Shown here: piece by piece, positions 7,672-17,310 of the stretch
How positions within the stretch are numbered: position 1 is the stretch's first letter
Layout: each line of letters starts with the position of its first letter
DNA from: an uncultured Eubacteriales bacterium
GTDB lineage: Bacteria > Bacillota > Clostridia > Christensenellales > CAG-314
Assembly: GCA_900546875.1 (NCBI GenBank)
Contig: URET01000001.1
Location: 1-64,000 of the forward strand
Direction of reading: 5' to 3'
DNA length: 64,000 bases
Translations under genes and position numbers: made by a program
Notes under the pieces: model-generated
The model's input: the letters and a program-made list of their open reading frames with translations, nothing else
The model's database searches: none
What the model was told of the DNA's origin: nothing

Positions 7672-8913
7672 ATGAGATTAAGGGGCGGAATGCTGTACGA
7701 TGAAGGCAAGTTCAGCCGGGCGGATCTGACCGTAGGTGTTTCCGCATCTTCTGAAGAATACGATATAAAAGATTTAATAATTTTGCCGGGTTTGGCAGAT
7801 GTACATGTGCATCTCAGGGAACCCGGTTTTTCTTATAAAGAAACTGTTTTATCCGGAACGAAAAGTGCAGCGAAAGGAGGTTTTACGTCGGTATGCGCGA
7901 TGCCCAACCTGAAGCCCGTGCCCGACAACCCGCAGGCATTGAAGACACAGCTTGAAATCATTAGTAAAAGTGCGGTTGTGCGGGTACATCCGTTCGGAGC
8001 GATAACGGTCGGTGAAAAAGGGGAAGAGCTGTCTGATATGCGAGGAATGGCATATGGCGTAGTCGGGTATTCGGACGACGGGAAAGGCGTGCAGAACTCC
8101 GCACTTATGGAAGAAGCGATGCTGATATCCAAGAATCTCGGAAAGGTTATTTCGGCGCATTGTGAGGATGAAAGTCTGATTGCGGCGGGATGGAGTGTCA
8201 ATGCGGGGCATAAGGCTGAAGAATGGGGACTTATCGGGAATGATGCCGAGAGCGAGTACAGACAGATAGCCAGGGATATCGAATTAGTGGCAAAGACCGG
8301 GGCGGAATATCATGTATGTCATATATCGGCGGCGCAGAGCGTCAGTCTGATACGCGAAGCCAAAAAAAGCGGACTGCCGGTGACGTGCGAAACAGCGCCG
8401 CATTATCTTTGTTTTACGGACGATCAGCTCAAAGACGAGGGAAGGTTCAAAATGAATCCGCCTATAAGGACAGGAAAAGACAGGGACGCTTTGCTTGAAG
8501 GTATATGTGACGGGACGATTGACGTTATAGCGACGGACCATGCTCCTCATTCTGCTGAAGAAAAGAGCGGAGGTCTGAGAGGAAGTTTAAACGGAGTGGT
8601 AGGGTTAGAAACCTCGTTTGGTGCGGTGTATAAGAGTCTTGTCCTCGGGGGTTACATCAAGCTTGAGAGATTAACGGAGCTGATGTCGGTTAATGCGAGA
8701 AGGATATTCAGATTGGGCGATTACAAAGAACTCATGGATTATACGGTGGTAGATATCAACCGGGAATGGAAAGTTGAAAGCGAGAAGTTTTACAGCAAGG
8801 GGAAAGCCACACCTTTTGACGGGGAAATGCTAACAGGATTGCCGGTGATGACTATAGTAGGAGGGAAGGCGGTATACAGGGATGAGAGATACTTTGCTTC
8901 GAGTAAAAAGTAA
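7672..8913 (+). CDS. pyrC: Dihydroorotase
   Basis: Catalyses ring closure of N-carbamoyl-aspartate to dihydroorotate in the cytoplasm, step 3 of de novo UMP synthesis. The 413-residue protein is of the type I amidohydrolase class usual for Bacillota. The zinc-binding DVHVHLREPG lies near residues 42-51, and the later metal-ligand segment IATDHAPHS near residue 285. It opens the pyr cluster, with GGGAGG upstream of the ATG, and overlaps pyrK by 32 bases. Sequence and context agree. Confidence 0.95.
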   Translation: MRLRGGMLYDEGKFSRADLTVGVSASSEEYDIKDLIILPGLADVHVHLREPGFSYKETVLSGTKSAAKGGFTSVCAMPNLKPVPDNPQALKTQLEIISKSAVVRVHPFGAITVGEKGEELSDMRGMAYGVVGYSDDGKGVQNSALMEEAMLISKNLGKVISAHCEDESLIAAGWSVNAGHKAEEWGLIGNDAESEYRQIARDIELVAKTGAEYHVCHISAAQSVSLIREAKKSGLPVTCETAPHYLCFTDDQLKDEGRFKMNPPIRTGKDRDALLEGICDGTIDVIATDHAPHSAEEKSGGLRGSLNGVVGLETSFGAVYKSLVLGGYIKLERLTELMSVNARRIFRLGDYKELMDYTVVDINREWKVESEKFYSKGKATPFDGEMLTGLPVMTIVGGKAVYRDERYFASSKK

Positions 8914-9616
8914 CCGGGTGCTTGCGCGCGACATATTCGAACTGGTATTTGAATATGACGGAGAAGATTTTGAAAAGCCCGGACAATTTATAAATGTAAC
9001 AGTCGACGGATTATATTTACGTCGGCCTTTTTCGGTGTGCGAAGAAGGCGGAGGAGAGCTGAGGATAATAATAAAGCAGGTCGGGAGCGGAACGAAAAAG
9101 CTCAGGGAGATGAAAGAGGGAGAGGAAGTGCGTGTACTCTTAGGACTGGGCAACGGATTTGATATATTGATGCGGGATGAAACTCAGATACTTATAGGTG
9201 GAGGCGTCGGAGTGCCTCCGCTGTACGGACTGGCGAAAAAGATGGTGAGGGAAGGGATTGAGCCCAAGGTGATCTTAGGTTTCAATTCAGGAGAAGATGT
9301 ATTTTACGCCGGCGAGTTCCGTGCTCTCGGACTCGATACCGAGATCTATACGGTAAACGGGGACACAGGCAGAAAAGGGATGGTGACTGACGGTATAAAA
9401 GAAGAATGCTACGTATACGCATGCGGTCCGACTCCGATGCTTAAAACTTTATGCGAACATTCTATGGTTAAAGGAGGTCAGCTCAGCCTTGAAGAGAGGA
9501 TGGGTTGCGGATTTGGAGCATGTATGGGGTGTTCGATAAAGACAAAAACCGGATGGAAGAGGGTATGTAAAGACGGACCTGTATTTGATATGGAGGAGCT
9601 GTTATGGCGGATCTGA
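8882..9616 (+). CDS. pyrK: Dihydroorotate dehydrogenase B, electron transfer subunit
   Basis: A 244-residue FAD and [2Fe-2S] protein that passes electrons from dihydroorotate oxidation in PyrD to NAD+. An N-terminal ferredoxin-reductase FAD domain contains LRRPFSV, followed by an NAD-binding region with GGGVGVPPLYGLAKKM. The C-terminal cluster motif is CGFGACMGC plus a later RVC. The gene starts inside the end of pyrC and overlaps pyrD by 13 bases, so translation is coupled. Its presence implies a type 1B PyrD, which is what follows. Confidence 0.94.
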   Translation: MRDTLLRVKSNRVLARDIFELVFEYDGEDFEKPGQFINVTVDGLYLRRPFSVCEEGGGELRIIIKQVGSGTKKLREMKEGEEVRVLLGLGNGFDILMRDETQILIGGGVGVPPLYGLAKKMVREGIEPKVILGFNSGEDVFYAGEFRALGLDTEIYTVNGDTGRKGMVTDGIKEECYVYACGPTPMLKTLCEHSMVKGGQLSLEERMGCGFGACMGCSIKTKTGWKRVCKDGPVFDMEELLWRI

Positions 9617-10518
9617 GAGTTGAGCTGTCGGGGTGGGAGCTTGATAACCCTGTAATTGCAGCAAGCGGTACCTTCGGATACGGAGGAGATTATTTAGATT
9701 TTTTCGACCCGAATATATTAGGCACATTCAGTTTCAAGGGAACGACGCGCGAGGCGAGGTACGGGAACGATACTCCCCGCATAGCGGAGTGTCCGGGCGG
9801 AATGCTGAATTCAGTCGGGCTTCAGAATCCCGGTATAGACAGTGTAATAAATAATGAGCTGAAAAAGCTCGGGGAGTTTTATCATAAAAAGGTAATTGCA
9901 AATATAAGCGGGTTTTCGATCGAAGATTACGTATACAGCTGTGAAAGGATAAGCCGTGAAGAAAAAGTAGGGATAGTTGAGGTAAATATTAGCTGTCCGA
10001 ATGTGCATAACGGAGGTATGGCATTCGGGACCACGGCATCGGGGGCAGCGGAAGTTACCCGTGCAGTAAGGAAGGTCGTAAAAAAGCCGCTTTACATGAA
10101 GCTGAGTCCGAACGTGAGCGACATTACCGAAATTGCGGCAGCCTGTGAAGCTGAAGGTGCCGACGGGATAAGCATGATAAACACGCTTCTGGGCATGCGG
10201 GTAGACATATACAAGAAGAGGCCTGTTCTTGCAAATATTACGGGAGGCATATCGGGAGGAGCCATACTTCCGCTGTCGCTGAGGATGGTTTGGCAGACGT
10301 ATGAAAGGATAAAGATCCCCATTATAGGGATGGGGGGGATATCGAATGCCGAAGAGGCGGTGGAGATGATGTTATGCGGAGCGACCGCAATACAGGTCGG
10401 AGCGGCAAACCTGGTAAATCCGTATGCGATGAAAGAAATAATCGAAGGACTCGACGAGATATTGGATAAAATGAAAGTACAAAGCATAAAGGAGATAATA
10501 GGAGGGGCACATGGGTAA
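9604..10518 (+). CDS. pyrD: Dihydroorotate dehydrogenase, catalytic subunit (type 1B)
   Basis: A 304-residue FMN-dependent TIM-barrel enzyme oxidising dihydroorotate to orotate with PyrK. The active-site Cys is in [12 protein letters not shown] near residue 128. The early [10 protein letters not shown] and the FMN-phosphate-binding [19 protein letters not shown] are both present. It overlaps pyrK upstream and pyrF downstream by eight bases. Length and motifs are typical for the family. Confidence 0.95.
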   Translation: MADLRVELSGWELDNPVIAASGTFGYGGDYLDFFDPNILGTFSFKGTTREARYGNDTPRIAECPGGMLNSVGLQNPGIDSVINNELKKLGEFYHKKVIANISGFSIEDYVYSCERISREEKVGIVEVNISCPNVHNGGMAFGTTASGAAEVTRAVRKVVKKPLYMKLSPNVSDITEIAAACEAEGADGISMINTLLGMRVDIYKKRPVLANITGGISGGAILPLSLRMVWQTYERIKIPIIGMGGISNAEEAVEMMLCGATAIQVGAANLVNPYAMKEIIEGLDEILDKMKVQSIKEIIGGAHG

Positions 10519-11206
10519 AGACGTAATAATAGCCTGTGATTTCGGTAGCGGAGCGATAACGCTTGAATTTCTTAAGCGGTTTACCGGAAAGAAGCCGTTT
10601 GTAAAGATCGGTATGGAGCTGTTTTACAGTGAAGGGCCGGAAATAGTCAGGCAAATAAAGGGAATGGGTCATAAAATTTTTCTTGATCTGAAGTTGCACG
10701 ATATACCGAATACGGTGATGGGAGGAATGCGGTCACTGAAGGCGCTTGGCGCGGACATGCTCAATCTGCACGCTGCAGGAGGAAGTGAGATGATGAAGGC
10801 AGCTATCAACGGACTGGGGGAAAACAGGCCGTTGCTGATAGCCGTAACACAGTTGACGTCAACGGACGAGAGGATGCTGAAAGAAGAGCTGTATATAGAA
10901 AAGGGCATGAAAGAAACGGTTTTGGGTTACGCAGAAAACGCAAGCAGGAGCGGACTGGACGGAGTAGTATGTTCTGCTCACGAAGCGGGCGAGATTAAGG
11001 AGCATTGCGGAAAGGGCTTTATAACCGTTACGCCGGGGATACGTTTTGCGGACGGGAATGCAGACGATCAGAAAAGGATCATGACTCCGGCCATGGCAAA
11101 GGAGGCGGGGTCGGATTATATAGTAGTAGGGAGACCGATAACAAAGGCAGATGATCCGGTCGCGGCATACGAAAGATGTGTAAAGGAGTTTTTGGGTGAT
11201 GAGTAA
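10511..11206 (+). CDS. pyrF: Orotidine 5'-phosphate decarboxylase
   Basis: A 231-residue cytoplasmic TIM-barrel enzyme converting OMP to UMP. The catalytic Lys/Asp tetrad is visible in [13 protein letters not shown] near residues 57-69. The N-terminal IIACDFGS and the C-terminal phosphate-binding [15 protein letters not shown] also match. This is the short type 1 form. It sits between pyrD and pyrE with overlaps on both sides. Confidence 0.95.
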   Translation: MGKDVIIACDFGSGAITLEFLKRFTGKKPFVKIGMELFYSEGPEIVRQIKGMGHKIFLDLKLHDIPNTVMGGMRSLKALGADMLNLHAAGGSEMMKAAINGLGENRPLLIAVTQLTSTDERMLKEELYIEKGMKETVLGYAENASRSGLDGVVCSAHEAGEIKEHCGKGFITVTPGIRFADGNADDQKRIMTPAMAKEAGSDYIVVGRPITKADDPVAAYERCVKEFLGDE

Positions 11207-11837
11207 AAAAGACATAGCGGAGAGTTTACTGAAAATCGGGGCGGTATTTTTGAGGCCGGAGAAGCCTTTCATATGGGCGAGCGGGATAAAGAGTCCGATA
11301 TACTGTGACAACAGGCTGATACTGACTGCACCGGAAGTAAGGGAAGAAGTAGAGAAAGAGCTTGTTGTGCTTATAAAGGAGAAGTATCCCGAAGTCGAGC
11401 TGCTTATGGGCACCAGTACTGCAGGGATAGCGCATGCAGCCATATGCGGGCATCTTACGGGGCTTCCGATGGGATATGTCAGGAGCGGCAGCAAAGACCA
11501 CGGCAGGAACAATAAAATAGAAGGAAAGCTTGTCGGCGGAGAAAAGACCGTAGTGATCGAGGATCTTATTAGCACCGGCGGGAGCGTAATAGAAGTAGTG
11601 GAAACGCTCAGGGAAGCCGGAGCGGAGGTACTTGGTGTAGTCAGCATTATGACATACGGCATGAAGAAGGCTCAGGAAAATTTTGAGGCAGCTCAGACGA
11701 AGTACTTCAGTCTTACGGATTTTGATGCGGTATGCGAAGCGGCGGCAGAAAAGGGAATAATAAAGCAGAGCAGTATCGACGCGCTGAAGAAGTTCAGGGA
11801 TGATCCATCCGATGAAAGTTGGATCGGGAATACATAA
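11196..11837 (+). CDS. pyrE: Orotate phosphoribosyltransferase
   Basis: A 213-residue transferase joining orotate and PRPP to OMP. The PRPP-binding motif [13 protein letters not shown] lies near residues 112-124, and the catalytic loop region contains [15 protein letters not shown]. It overlaps pyrF by 11 bases. The C-terminus is somewhat longer than in the shortest family members but shows no extra domain. Confidence 0.95.
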   Translation: MMSKKDIAESLLKIGAVFLRPEKPFIWASGIKSPIYCDNRLILTAPEVREEVEKELVVLIKEKYPEVELLMGTSTAGIAHAAICGHLTGLPMGYVRSGSKDHGRNNKIEGKLVGGEKTVVIEDLISTGGSVIEVVETLREAGAEVLGVVSIMTYGMKKAQENFEAAQTKYFSLTDFDAVCEAAAEKGIIKQSSIDALKKFRDDPSDESWIGNT

Positions 11838-11860
11838 GCAAAAAAGGCAAGGAGAGGAAA

Positions 11861-12778
11861 ATGAGACATTTAATGGATATCACGGATCTGAGCGTGAGTG
11901 AGATTGACGGACTTATCGGAGTTGCGGAAGACATAATCGCAAACAGACAGAAGTATGCGCATGTATGCGAAGGGAAGAAGTTGGCAACGTTGTTTTTTGA
12001 GCCCAGCACGCGGACAAGGTTGTCATTTGAGGCGGCGATGTATGAATTGGGCGGGCATGTGATCGGTTTTTCGTCTGCTTCCAGCAGTTCGACCGCAAAA
12101 GGCGAAAGCGTGACGGACACGATACAGACAGTCGGTTGTTATGCAGATATCATAGCTATGAGGCATCCTAAAGAGGGTGCGCCAATTGCGGCAATGAGAA
12201 GGACGACAGTTCCCATCATAAATGCCGGCGACGGCGGACACTGTCACCCGACGCAGACTCTTACCGATCTTCTGACAATACACAGAGAAAAAGGCAGACT
12301 CGATAATTTCACAATAGGTTTTTGCGGAGATCTTAAGTTCGGCAGGACGGTACATTCACTTGTAAACGCACTTCACAGAAATTCCGGGATAAAGTTCATA
12401 TTTATATCGCCTAACGAGCTGAAGATACCCGATTATATCAAAGAGGGTGTTCTTGAGAAGAACAAACTGCCGTATTATGAAACATCTTCTATGGAGGAGG
12501 TAATGCCTGAGCTTGACGTATTGTATATGACAAGGGTACAAAGGGAGCGTTTCTTCAATGAGCAGGATTATATAAGGCTCAAAGACAGCTATATTCTCGA
12601 TCCCGAAAAACTTGTAACGGCAAAAGAGGATCTCAGGATACTGCATCCGCTTCCGAGAGTAAACGAGATATCTGTAAAAGTAGACGATGATCCGAGAGCA
12701 TGTTATTTCAGGCAGGTCGAAAACGGAAAATTTATCAGAATGGCGCTGATAATGTTTTTATTGGAACTCAGCGCTTAG
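11861..12778 (+). CDS. pyrB: Aspartate carbamoyltransferase, catalytic chain
   Basis: A 305-residue enzyme making N-carbamoyl-aspartate from carbamoyl phosphate and aspartate. The carbamoyl-phosphate motif [16 protein letters not shown] is near residues 46-61, the later HPTQ near 128, and HPLPR near 260. ATG at 11861 has GGAGAGG upstream and gives the usual N-terminus ([10 protein letters not shown]); the frame extends 42 bases further upstream but that part is atypical. It is followed by the regulatory chain gene, so a PyrB6-PyrI6 holoenzyme is expected. Confidence 0.95.
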   Translation: MRHLMDITDLSVSEIDGLIGVAEDIIANRQKYAHVCEGKKLATLFFEPSTRTRLSFEAAMYELGGHVIGFSSASSSSTAKGESVTDTIQTVGCYADIIAMRHPKEGAPIAAMRRTTVPIINAGDGGHCHPTQTLTDLLTIHREKGRLDNFTIGFCGDLKFGRTVHSLVNALHRNSGIKFIFISPNELKIPDYIKEGVLEKNKLPYYETSSMEEVMPELDVLYMTRVQRERFFNEQDYIRLKDSYILDPEKLVTAKEDLRILHPLPRVNEISVKVDDDPRACYFRQVENGKFIRMALIMFLLELSA

Positions 12779-12787
12779 GAGGGAAGT

Positions 12788-13213
12788 ATGAATATAGACA
12801 GCATAAAAAACGGGATAGTATTGGATCATATCACTGCGGGGAAGGCGATGAGCATATATAAATATCTTGAGCTTGATAAACTTGATTGCAGCGTAGCGAT
12901 CATAATGCATGCCAAGAGCAGAAGACAGGGCAAAAAGGATATAATAAAAATCGACGCTCCCATAGACATCAATTTATCTGTTCTCGGGTATATCGATCCC
13001 GGGGTGACGGTCAACTTTATAAAGAATTCTGAGCTTGTGGAGAAGAAACACGTTGAAAAGCCCAAGCGTATAGTAAACGTGATAAAGTGCAGGAATCCGC
13101 GCTGTATCACCGTGGACGAACAGGAAATCGATCAGATTTTCGATCTTACCGATCCGGAGAAGAACATATATCGTTGTCATTACTGTGAGGCTGAGAGCAA
13201 AGACGCGCTGTAA
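12788..13213 (+). CDS. pyrI: Aspartate carbamoyltransferase, regulatory chain
   Basis: A 141-residue regulatory subunit that makes PyrB responsive to nucleotides. The N-terminal effector domain includes the GIVLDHITAGKAMSI start. The C-terminal zinc domain holds four Cys in C-N4-C and C-N2-C pairs (CRNPRC and CHYC). It follows pyrB by nine bases and is the last gene before a terminator. PyrI is found in many anaerobic Clostridia but not in Bacillus. Confidence 0.94.
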   Translation: MNIDSIKNGIVLDHITAGKAMSIYKYLELDKLDCSVAIIMHAKSRRQGKKDIIKIDAPIDINLSVLGYIDPGVTVNFIKNSELVEKKHVEKPKRIVNVIKCRNPRCITVDEQEIDQIFDLTDPEKNIYRCHYCEAESKDAL

Positions 13214-13259
13214 CGGATAGTTGACAAAGCCGTTTATGACGTAGAAAAAGAAAGAGAAG

Positions 13260-13291
13260 CCGCCGGTGCTGAAAAGTGCAGGCGGTTTTTT
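13260..13291 (+). terminator. Intrinsic terminator of the pyr operon
   Basis: CCGCC and GGCGG arms, extended by TGC/GCA after a two-base bulge, are followed by six T. It lies between two convergent operons and could partly serve both strands, because the minus-strand side is also pyrimidine-rich. Confidence 0.8.
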
Positions 13292-13311
13292 GGTATTTGA
13301 TATTTTTAAGG

Positions 13312-13393
13312 TCAACTGAAGCGGTTAAAGGCAAAAGCGAGAAACGATAGAGAAATCGTAATTATATTCCGGAAGCTCAACTGAAGCGGTTAA
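13312..13393. repeat. 17-bp direct repeat duplicating the 3' end of the YlbJ-like gene
   Basis: TCAACTGAAGCGGTTAA occurs at 13312-13328 and again at 13377-13393, where it encodes the last codons and stop of the minus-strand gene. The outer copy lies 65 bases downstream of the gene end. It looks like a small local duplication. Confidence 0.6.
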
Positions 13394-14318
13394 GGAGAAG
13401 CAGGAGGATGGAGCAGACTGCTGTTGCAGAGAGTGCGTTCAGAAATTTCAGGAAAAGAAGGCGGGGAAATTTGACTCCGTATTGCGAAACGAAGGCGAAG
13501 CACTGAAGGTTCACGCAAACGCCGCCGAAAGAAACAAAAAAAGTTATGACAACGGGGAGAATATTCATACCGAAGAAGCCCGAAGCGGCGATACATCCCG
13601 AAGTCATTTCGATCAGGCCGCTGAGTATGACGATAAAAAACTGAGGTAGGCCAAGGCGGGAGATCATTTGAATAAACATAAAAAAAACCGCGACGAAGCC
13701 TCCGACCATAAGACAACTCTGAATACATTCTGAAAGTATATTTCCGATACTTTTAGGCGGTATATACGTATCGGATGATATTCGGAGGGAGGGTGACGAA
13801 GAAGGAGAGCGTTCAGAGGCAAAAATATTGAAAAGGGCTCCGCAGAGGGCGCAGCCTGCGAGGTCGGAAAAGAAAACGATGAACGCGATATTATTCGGAA
13901 GACGGCAAAGAAGCGGAAGAGAAGCAAGAGCAAAAACAGGGCTGACTGTGAGAGAGAAAGAAAGGAATTTTTCCAGCTGGAAGGCAGGTACGATATTTTT
14001 TCTGCACAGTTCACCGGCAAGCAAAGCAGCAGAAGGGTAACCGGAAAGGAGTCCGGAAACATACGGCAGAGCGAAGGCTTTGTTTACGCCGAAAACGGAA
14101 GAAAGCAGTTTTTCAGCCGGGCGGAGAATGAAAGTAAGGTCGCCGTAGTCGAGTATGAGCCTTGAAATAAACATAAAAGGCAGCATGGCGGGCAAGAGGC
14201 TTGACGCCCAGATTTTCAGGCCGGCAAAAACGGCTTCGGCATAATCGGCGGGATCTGTAAGGAATACGATCAGGAGAATAAAAAGGACCCCTCCCAAAAT
14301 ACTGTTTTTCAGTTTCAT
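13377..14318 (-). CDS. YlbJ-like nucleoside-recognition-type integral membrane protein
   Basis: A 313-residue polytopic membrane protein with about eight hydrophobic helices. The pattern GLKIWASSLLPAMLPFMFISRLI followed by a second half with PYVSGLLSGYPSAALLAGEL is that of the YlbJ / SpmA-like 'nucleoside recognition' family. In Bacillus YlbJ is a sigma-E sporulation membrane protein. Here the gene lies 75 bases downstream of pilB on the same strand, at the end of the pilus operon. Whether it belongs functionally to sporulation or is only co-transcribed is unclear. Family recognition is good; calling it a strict orthologue would be overreach. Confidence 0.7.
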   Translation of the reverse strand: MKLKNSILGGVLFILLIVFLTDPADYAEAVFAGLKIWASSLLPAMLPFMFISRLILDYGDLTFILRPAEKLLSSVFGVNKAFALPYVSGLLSGYPSAALLAGELCRKNIVPAFQLEKFLSFSLTVSPVFALASLPLLCRLPNNIAFIVFFSDLAGCALCGALFNIFASERSPSSSPSLRISSDTYIPPKSIGNILSECIQSCLMVGGFVAVFFMFIQMISRLGLPQFFIVILSGLIEMTSGCIAASGFFGMNILPVVITFFVSFGGVCVNLQCFAFVSQYGVKFPRLLFLKFLNALSATAVCSILLLLLNRFS

Positions 14319-14393
14319 ATTTAAGTATATGAGAGGGGGAAGCGGGGTAGGACAAGAAAGTAAAAATCGTTAAAATGAGTGTCGGCAATGGTG

Positions 14394-16067
14394 TCAGGTT
14401 TTCTCTGTAATAGTGAGCAGCTCCGAAACGCTGGTGACGCCTTCTATAACGAGATTGCGTCCGGAGTCCCATAACGGCACCATTCCGTTTTCTACGCTGA
14501 TCCTTCTGATGTCATCTAAAGGATATCTTTCGGAAATGGCGTATTTAAGGTTGTCGTCAACTGAAAGGACCTCATGGACGGCGGTTCTGCCTTTGTAGCC
14601 GGTATAGTTACAGTATCTGCAGCCGCGGGGTTCATAGATTTCGGTCGGTCTGTCCAAGCCGAGAGAAGAAGTCAGAGTCGGACCTGTGATGACTTTTTCT
14701 TTGCAGTAGGGACAAAGTTTTTTGACTAATCTTTGGGAAATGACTCCTACCAGAGCGTCTGCAAGGAGATAAGGCTCTATTTTCATGTCGAGGAGCCTTG
14801 TAACGCTGCCGGGAGCGTCATTGGTGTGGAGCGTGGAAAAAACCAGGTGGCCGGTAATGGCGGCTCTGATGGCGATATCTGCCGTTTCCTCGTCGCGCAT
14901 TTCGCCGATCATGATGATATTGGGGTCCTGACGCAGTATGGCGCGCAAGGAGGTGGCGAAAGTGAGGCCGGCGCGATTATTTACCTGCACCTGATTGATG
15001 CCTTCAATGGTGTATTCTATAGGATCCTCAACCGTGACGATATTTACTGTGGGCTTATTTATTTCCTGAAGGAAAGAATACAAAGTGGTGGTTTTGCCGC
15101 ATCCGGTAGGGCCGGTAAGCAGAATGATGCCGTGAGGCTGTTCGAGGAAGCGGTTGACGAGGGTATTTTCTTTCGGAGTAAAGCCGAGATTTTCGCGCGT
15201 AAAGGCGAAGGAGTTTTTGTCGAGAATACGAATAACGATTTTTTCACCGTCGGAAACGGGAAGAGTGGAAACACGGAAATCGTATTCGATATTGTCTATC
15301 ACTTTGGCAATTCTGCCGTCTTGGGGAATACGTCTTTCGGCAATATTGATACCGGACATGATTTTGTATCTTGCCAGAACAGCAGGATAGGAGTTAATAG
15401 GGAATTCGAAACGTTCGGATAGTTCGCCGTCGATACGGTATCTGACGCGCACTCTGTTTTCATACGGTTCGATATGGATATCGCTTGCGCGAAGAGGAAT
15501 AGCTTCACGAATAATCGAATCTGCCAGTCTTACGGCGGGAGCATTTACAGGATCATTCTGAACGACGGTGTCGAATTCTTTGGTATTACCGAACTGTTCC
15601 TGAAGGTCGCCTATAGCCGAGGTAGTAGCTCCTGCAGCGAAAAGGGAAGCGATGTAATTATCGATTTTGGAAGGGTTGGCAACGACGTATTTTTTCGGTT
15701 TCTGAATGAGAGCGTTGAGCGCATTGATACCGCTCAGATTTAGCGGATCGGCGACCGCAACGGTCAGAATACCGTTTTCGTCCACGTCGACGGGGATGAT
15801 ACGGTGTTTTTTGATGAAGCCGTTAGTGACCGTATTGCCCTGAGCCATTTTGTTTATGAACTGATTATCGAGAGAGATAAAAGGCATGCCCATCACTTCG
15901 CCGATGACGGTTGCGTACTGTTCTTCGGTGATTGCTTTTTCGTCCATGAGGACTCTGCCGGCGGAAACGCCTTTGCTTTCGCAGAATTTCAAATATTTAT
16001 CCGCGTCGGCTTTTTTAATTATCTCTTTATCTGCAAAAATGTCTAAAACCGTTTTATTGTAATTCAT
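14394..16067 (-). CDS. pilB: Type IV pilus / competence assembly ATPase (PilB/GspE family)
   Basis: A 557-residue hexameric secretion ATPase that powers pilin polymerisation from the cytoplasm. An N-terminal GspE-N domain (about residues 1-150) precedes the ATPase. Walker A GPTGCGKTT is near residue 318, the Asp box region contains VEDPIEYTIEG, Walker B reads IIMIGEMRDEETA, and the His box STLHTNDA follows. Two CxxC pairs near the C-terminus (CPYC, CRYC) form the usual zinc site. It lies 16 bases after pilC. No PilT retraction ATPase is encoded in the window. Confidence 0.93.
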   Translation of the reverse strand: MNYNKTVLDIFADKEIIKKADADKYLKFCESKGVSAGRVLMDEKAITEEQYATVIGEVMGMPFISLDNQFINKMAQGNTVTNGFIKKHRIIPVDVDENGILTVAVADPLNLSGINALNALIQKPKKYVVANPSKIDNYIASLFAAGATTSAIGDLQEQFGNTKEFDTVVQNDPVNAPAVRLADSIIREAIPLRASDIHIEPYENRVRVRYRIDGELSERFEFPINSYPAVLARYKIMSGINIAERRIPQDGRIAKVIDNIEYDFRVSTLPVSDGEKIVIRILDKNSFAFTRENLGFTPKENTLVNRFLEQPHGIILLTGPTGCGKTTTLYSFLQEINKPTVNIVTVEDPIEYTIEGINQVQVNNRAGLTFATSLRAILRQDPNIIMIGEMRDEETADIAIRAAITGHLVFSTLHTNDAPGSVTRLLDMKIEPYLLADALVGVISQRLVKKLCPYCKEKVITGPTLTSSLGLDRPTEIYEPRGCRYCNYTGYKGRTAVHEVLSVDDNLKYAISERYPLDDIRRISVENGMVPLWDSGRNLVIEGVTSVSELLTITEKT

Positions 16068-16083
16068 AATAGCCTCTTCTTTA

Positions 16084-17301
16084 TCAGGTAGTAGCGCCTA
16101 ACTGGTTGATAATATCCATGAGCGGAACAAAAATTCCGAGCATGACGACGATCAGCATACCTGCAATAAGTACGAGAAGGATAGGTTGGATAAGATTGGT
16201 AGCGCTGTTGATCATATCATTTTGCTGCTGATCGAAATAGCCGGAAGAACGGGAAAGAGTTTCGTCCAGGGTGCCTGTTTTTTCTCCTATGGAAACCATC
16301 TGAAGGAGCATTCTCGGGAAAATGCCGGTCCTGTTGAATGCGCGGGTCAGGGTATAGCCTTTTTTCACGTCGTCGATGGCGGGAGCGAATCGTTTTTCGT
16401 AGTATTTATTTCCCAGCATGGTAGAAATGAGTTCCATGGAATCCACTATCTGCATACCGCTGCCGATAAGAGTAGAGAAGCAGCGTGCAAAACGTGACGC
16501 AAACCCCGCCTCAACGACCTTGCCTATACTCGGAAGATGGGCAATTAAAGTGTGAAACATGAGTTTGCCTTTTTTTGTGAAATTCAGCGCCACTATGATA
16601 AGTACGACACCGCCTAATCCGAGAAGGAGTTCTTTCCAGTAGTTATTGAAGAAATCGCTGATATCAAACAGGATGACGGTGATCCGCGGTAATTCGAGGT
16701 TGAGTTCGAGGAACACGTTACGGAATTGCGGCATGATGTAAAGCATGACAAGAGCGAGTATACCTATACCCATGACGATAAGCATGACGGGATAAATACA
16801 GGCAGAGATAATCTTCGAACGGATGAGTATTTTATTGTTGTAATACTCTGTAAGTTTTCTGAAAACGCTGTCCAGCTGGCCGCTTGCTTCGCCTACCGAA
16901 ACCATGCTTACCATAAATTCGGCGAAAACCTTTTTATGTTTTTTCATGGCGTCTGAGAGAAAGACGCCCGATCTGACATCCATTAAAAGTTCCTGAATGA
17001 TGGATTTGAAGAGGGAGGGGAAGGGTTGGTAAAGGAGGGTTTCGAGGATCTGATCTATTTCCATACCGCAGGCGAACATACTTGAAAACTGATTGCAGAA
17101 AACGGCAATGTCTTTAAGTTTTACAGACCCGCCGAGGGAGAAGAACTGATTGGGAGTAGATCTTTTGATCTCTTTGCATTTAACGAGGAAAAGATCCTGA
17201 GTTGAAAGAAGGGAACGAAGGTGTTCCTCGTCATTTGCAACGAACTGCCCTTTCATTTTCTTTTTATTGATGTCGACAGCCGTATAAGAAAATCTTTTCA
17301 T
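16084..17301 (-). CDS. pilC: Type IV pilus inner-membrane platform protein (PilC/GspF family)
   Basis: A 405-residue membrane protein with two T2SSF domains, each in the cytoplasm. The first contains FCNQFSSMFACGMEIDQIL near residues 70-90. Three membrane helices are at about 170-195, 220-240 and 375-400. The repeated SVGEASGQLD and SIGEKTGTLDETL motifs are diagnostic. It connects PilB to the growing pilus. It sits between pilD and pilB with very short spacers. Confidence 0.93.
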   Translation of the reverse strand: MKRFSYTAVDINKKKMKGQFVANDEEHLRSLLSTQDLFLVKCKEIKRSTPNQFFSLGGSVKLKDIAVFCNQFSSMFACGMEIDQILETLLYQPFPSLFKSIIQELLMDVRSGVFLSDAMKKHKKVFAEFMVSMVSVGEASGQLDSVFRKLTEYYNNKILIRSKIISACIYPVMLIVMGIGILALVMLYIMPQFRNVFLELNLELPRITVILFDISDFFNNYWKELLLGLGGVVLIIVALNFTKKGKLMFHTLIAHLPSIGKVVEAGFASRFARCFSTLIGSGMQIVDSMELISTMLGNKYYEKRFAPAIDDVKKGYTLTRAFNRTGIFPRMLLQMVSIGEKTGTLDETLSRSSGYFDQQQNDMINSATNLIQPILLVLIAGMLIVVMLGIFVPLMDIINQLGATT

Positions 17302-17310
17302 TTAAGCCTC

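Noticed and set aside
14733..15422. 229-residue plus-strand frame opposite pilB
   Set aside because: It is the antisense shadow of a clear PilB gene with all ATPase motifs on the other strand.
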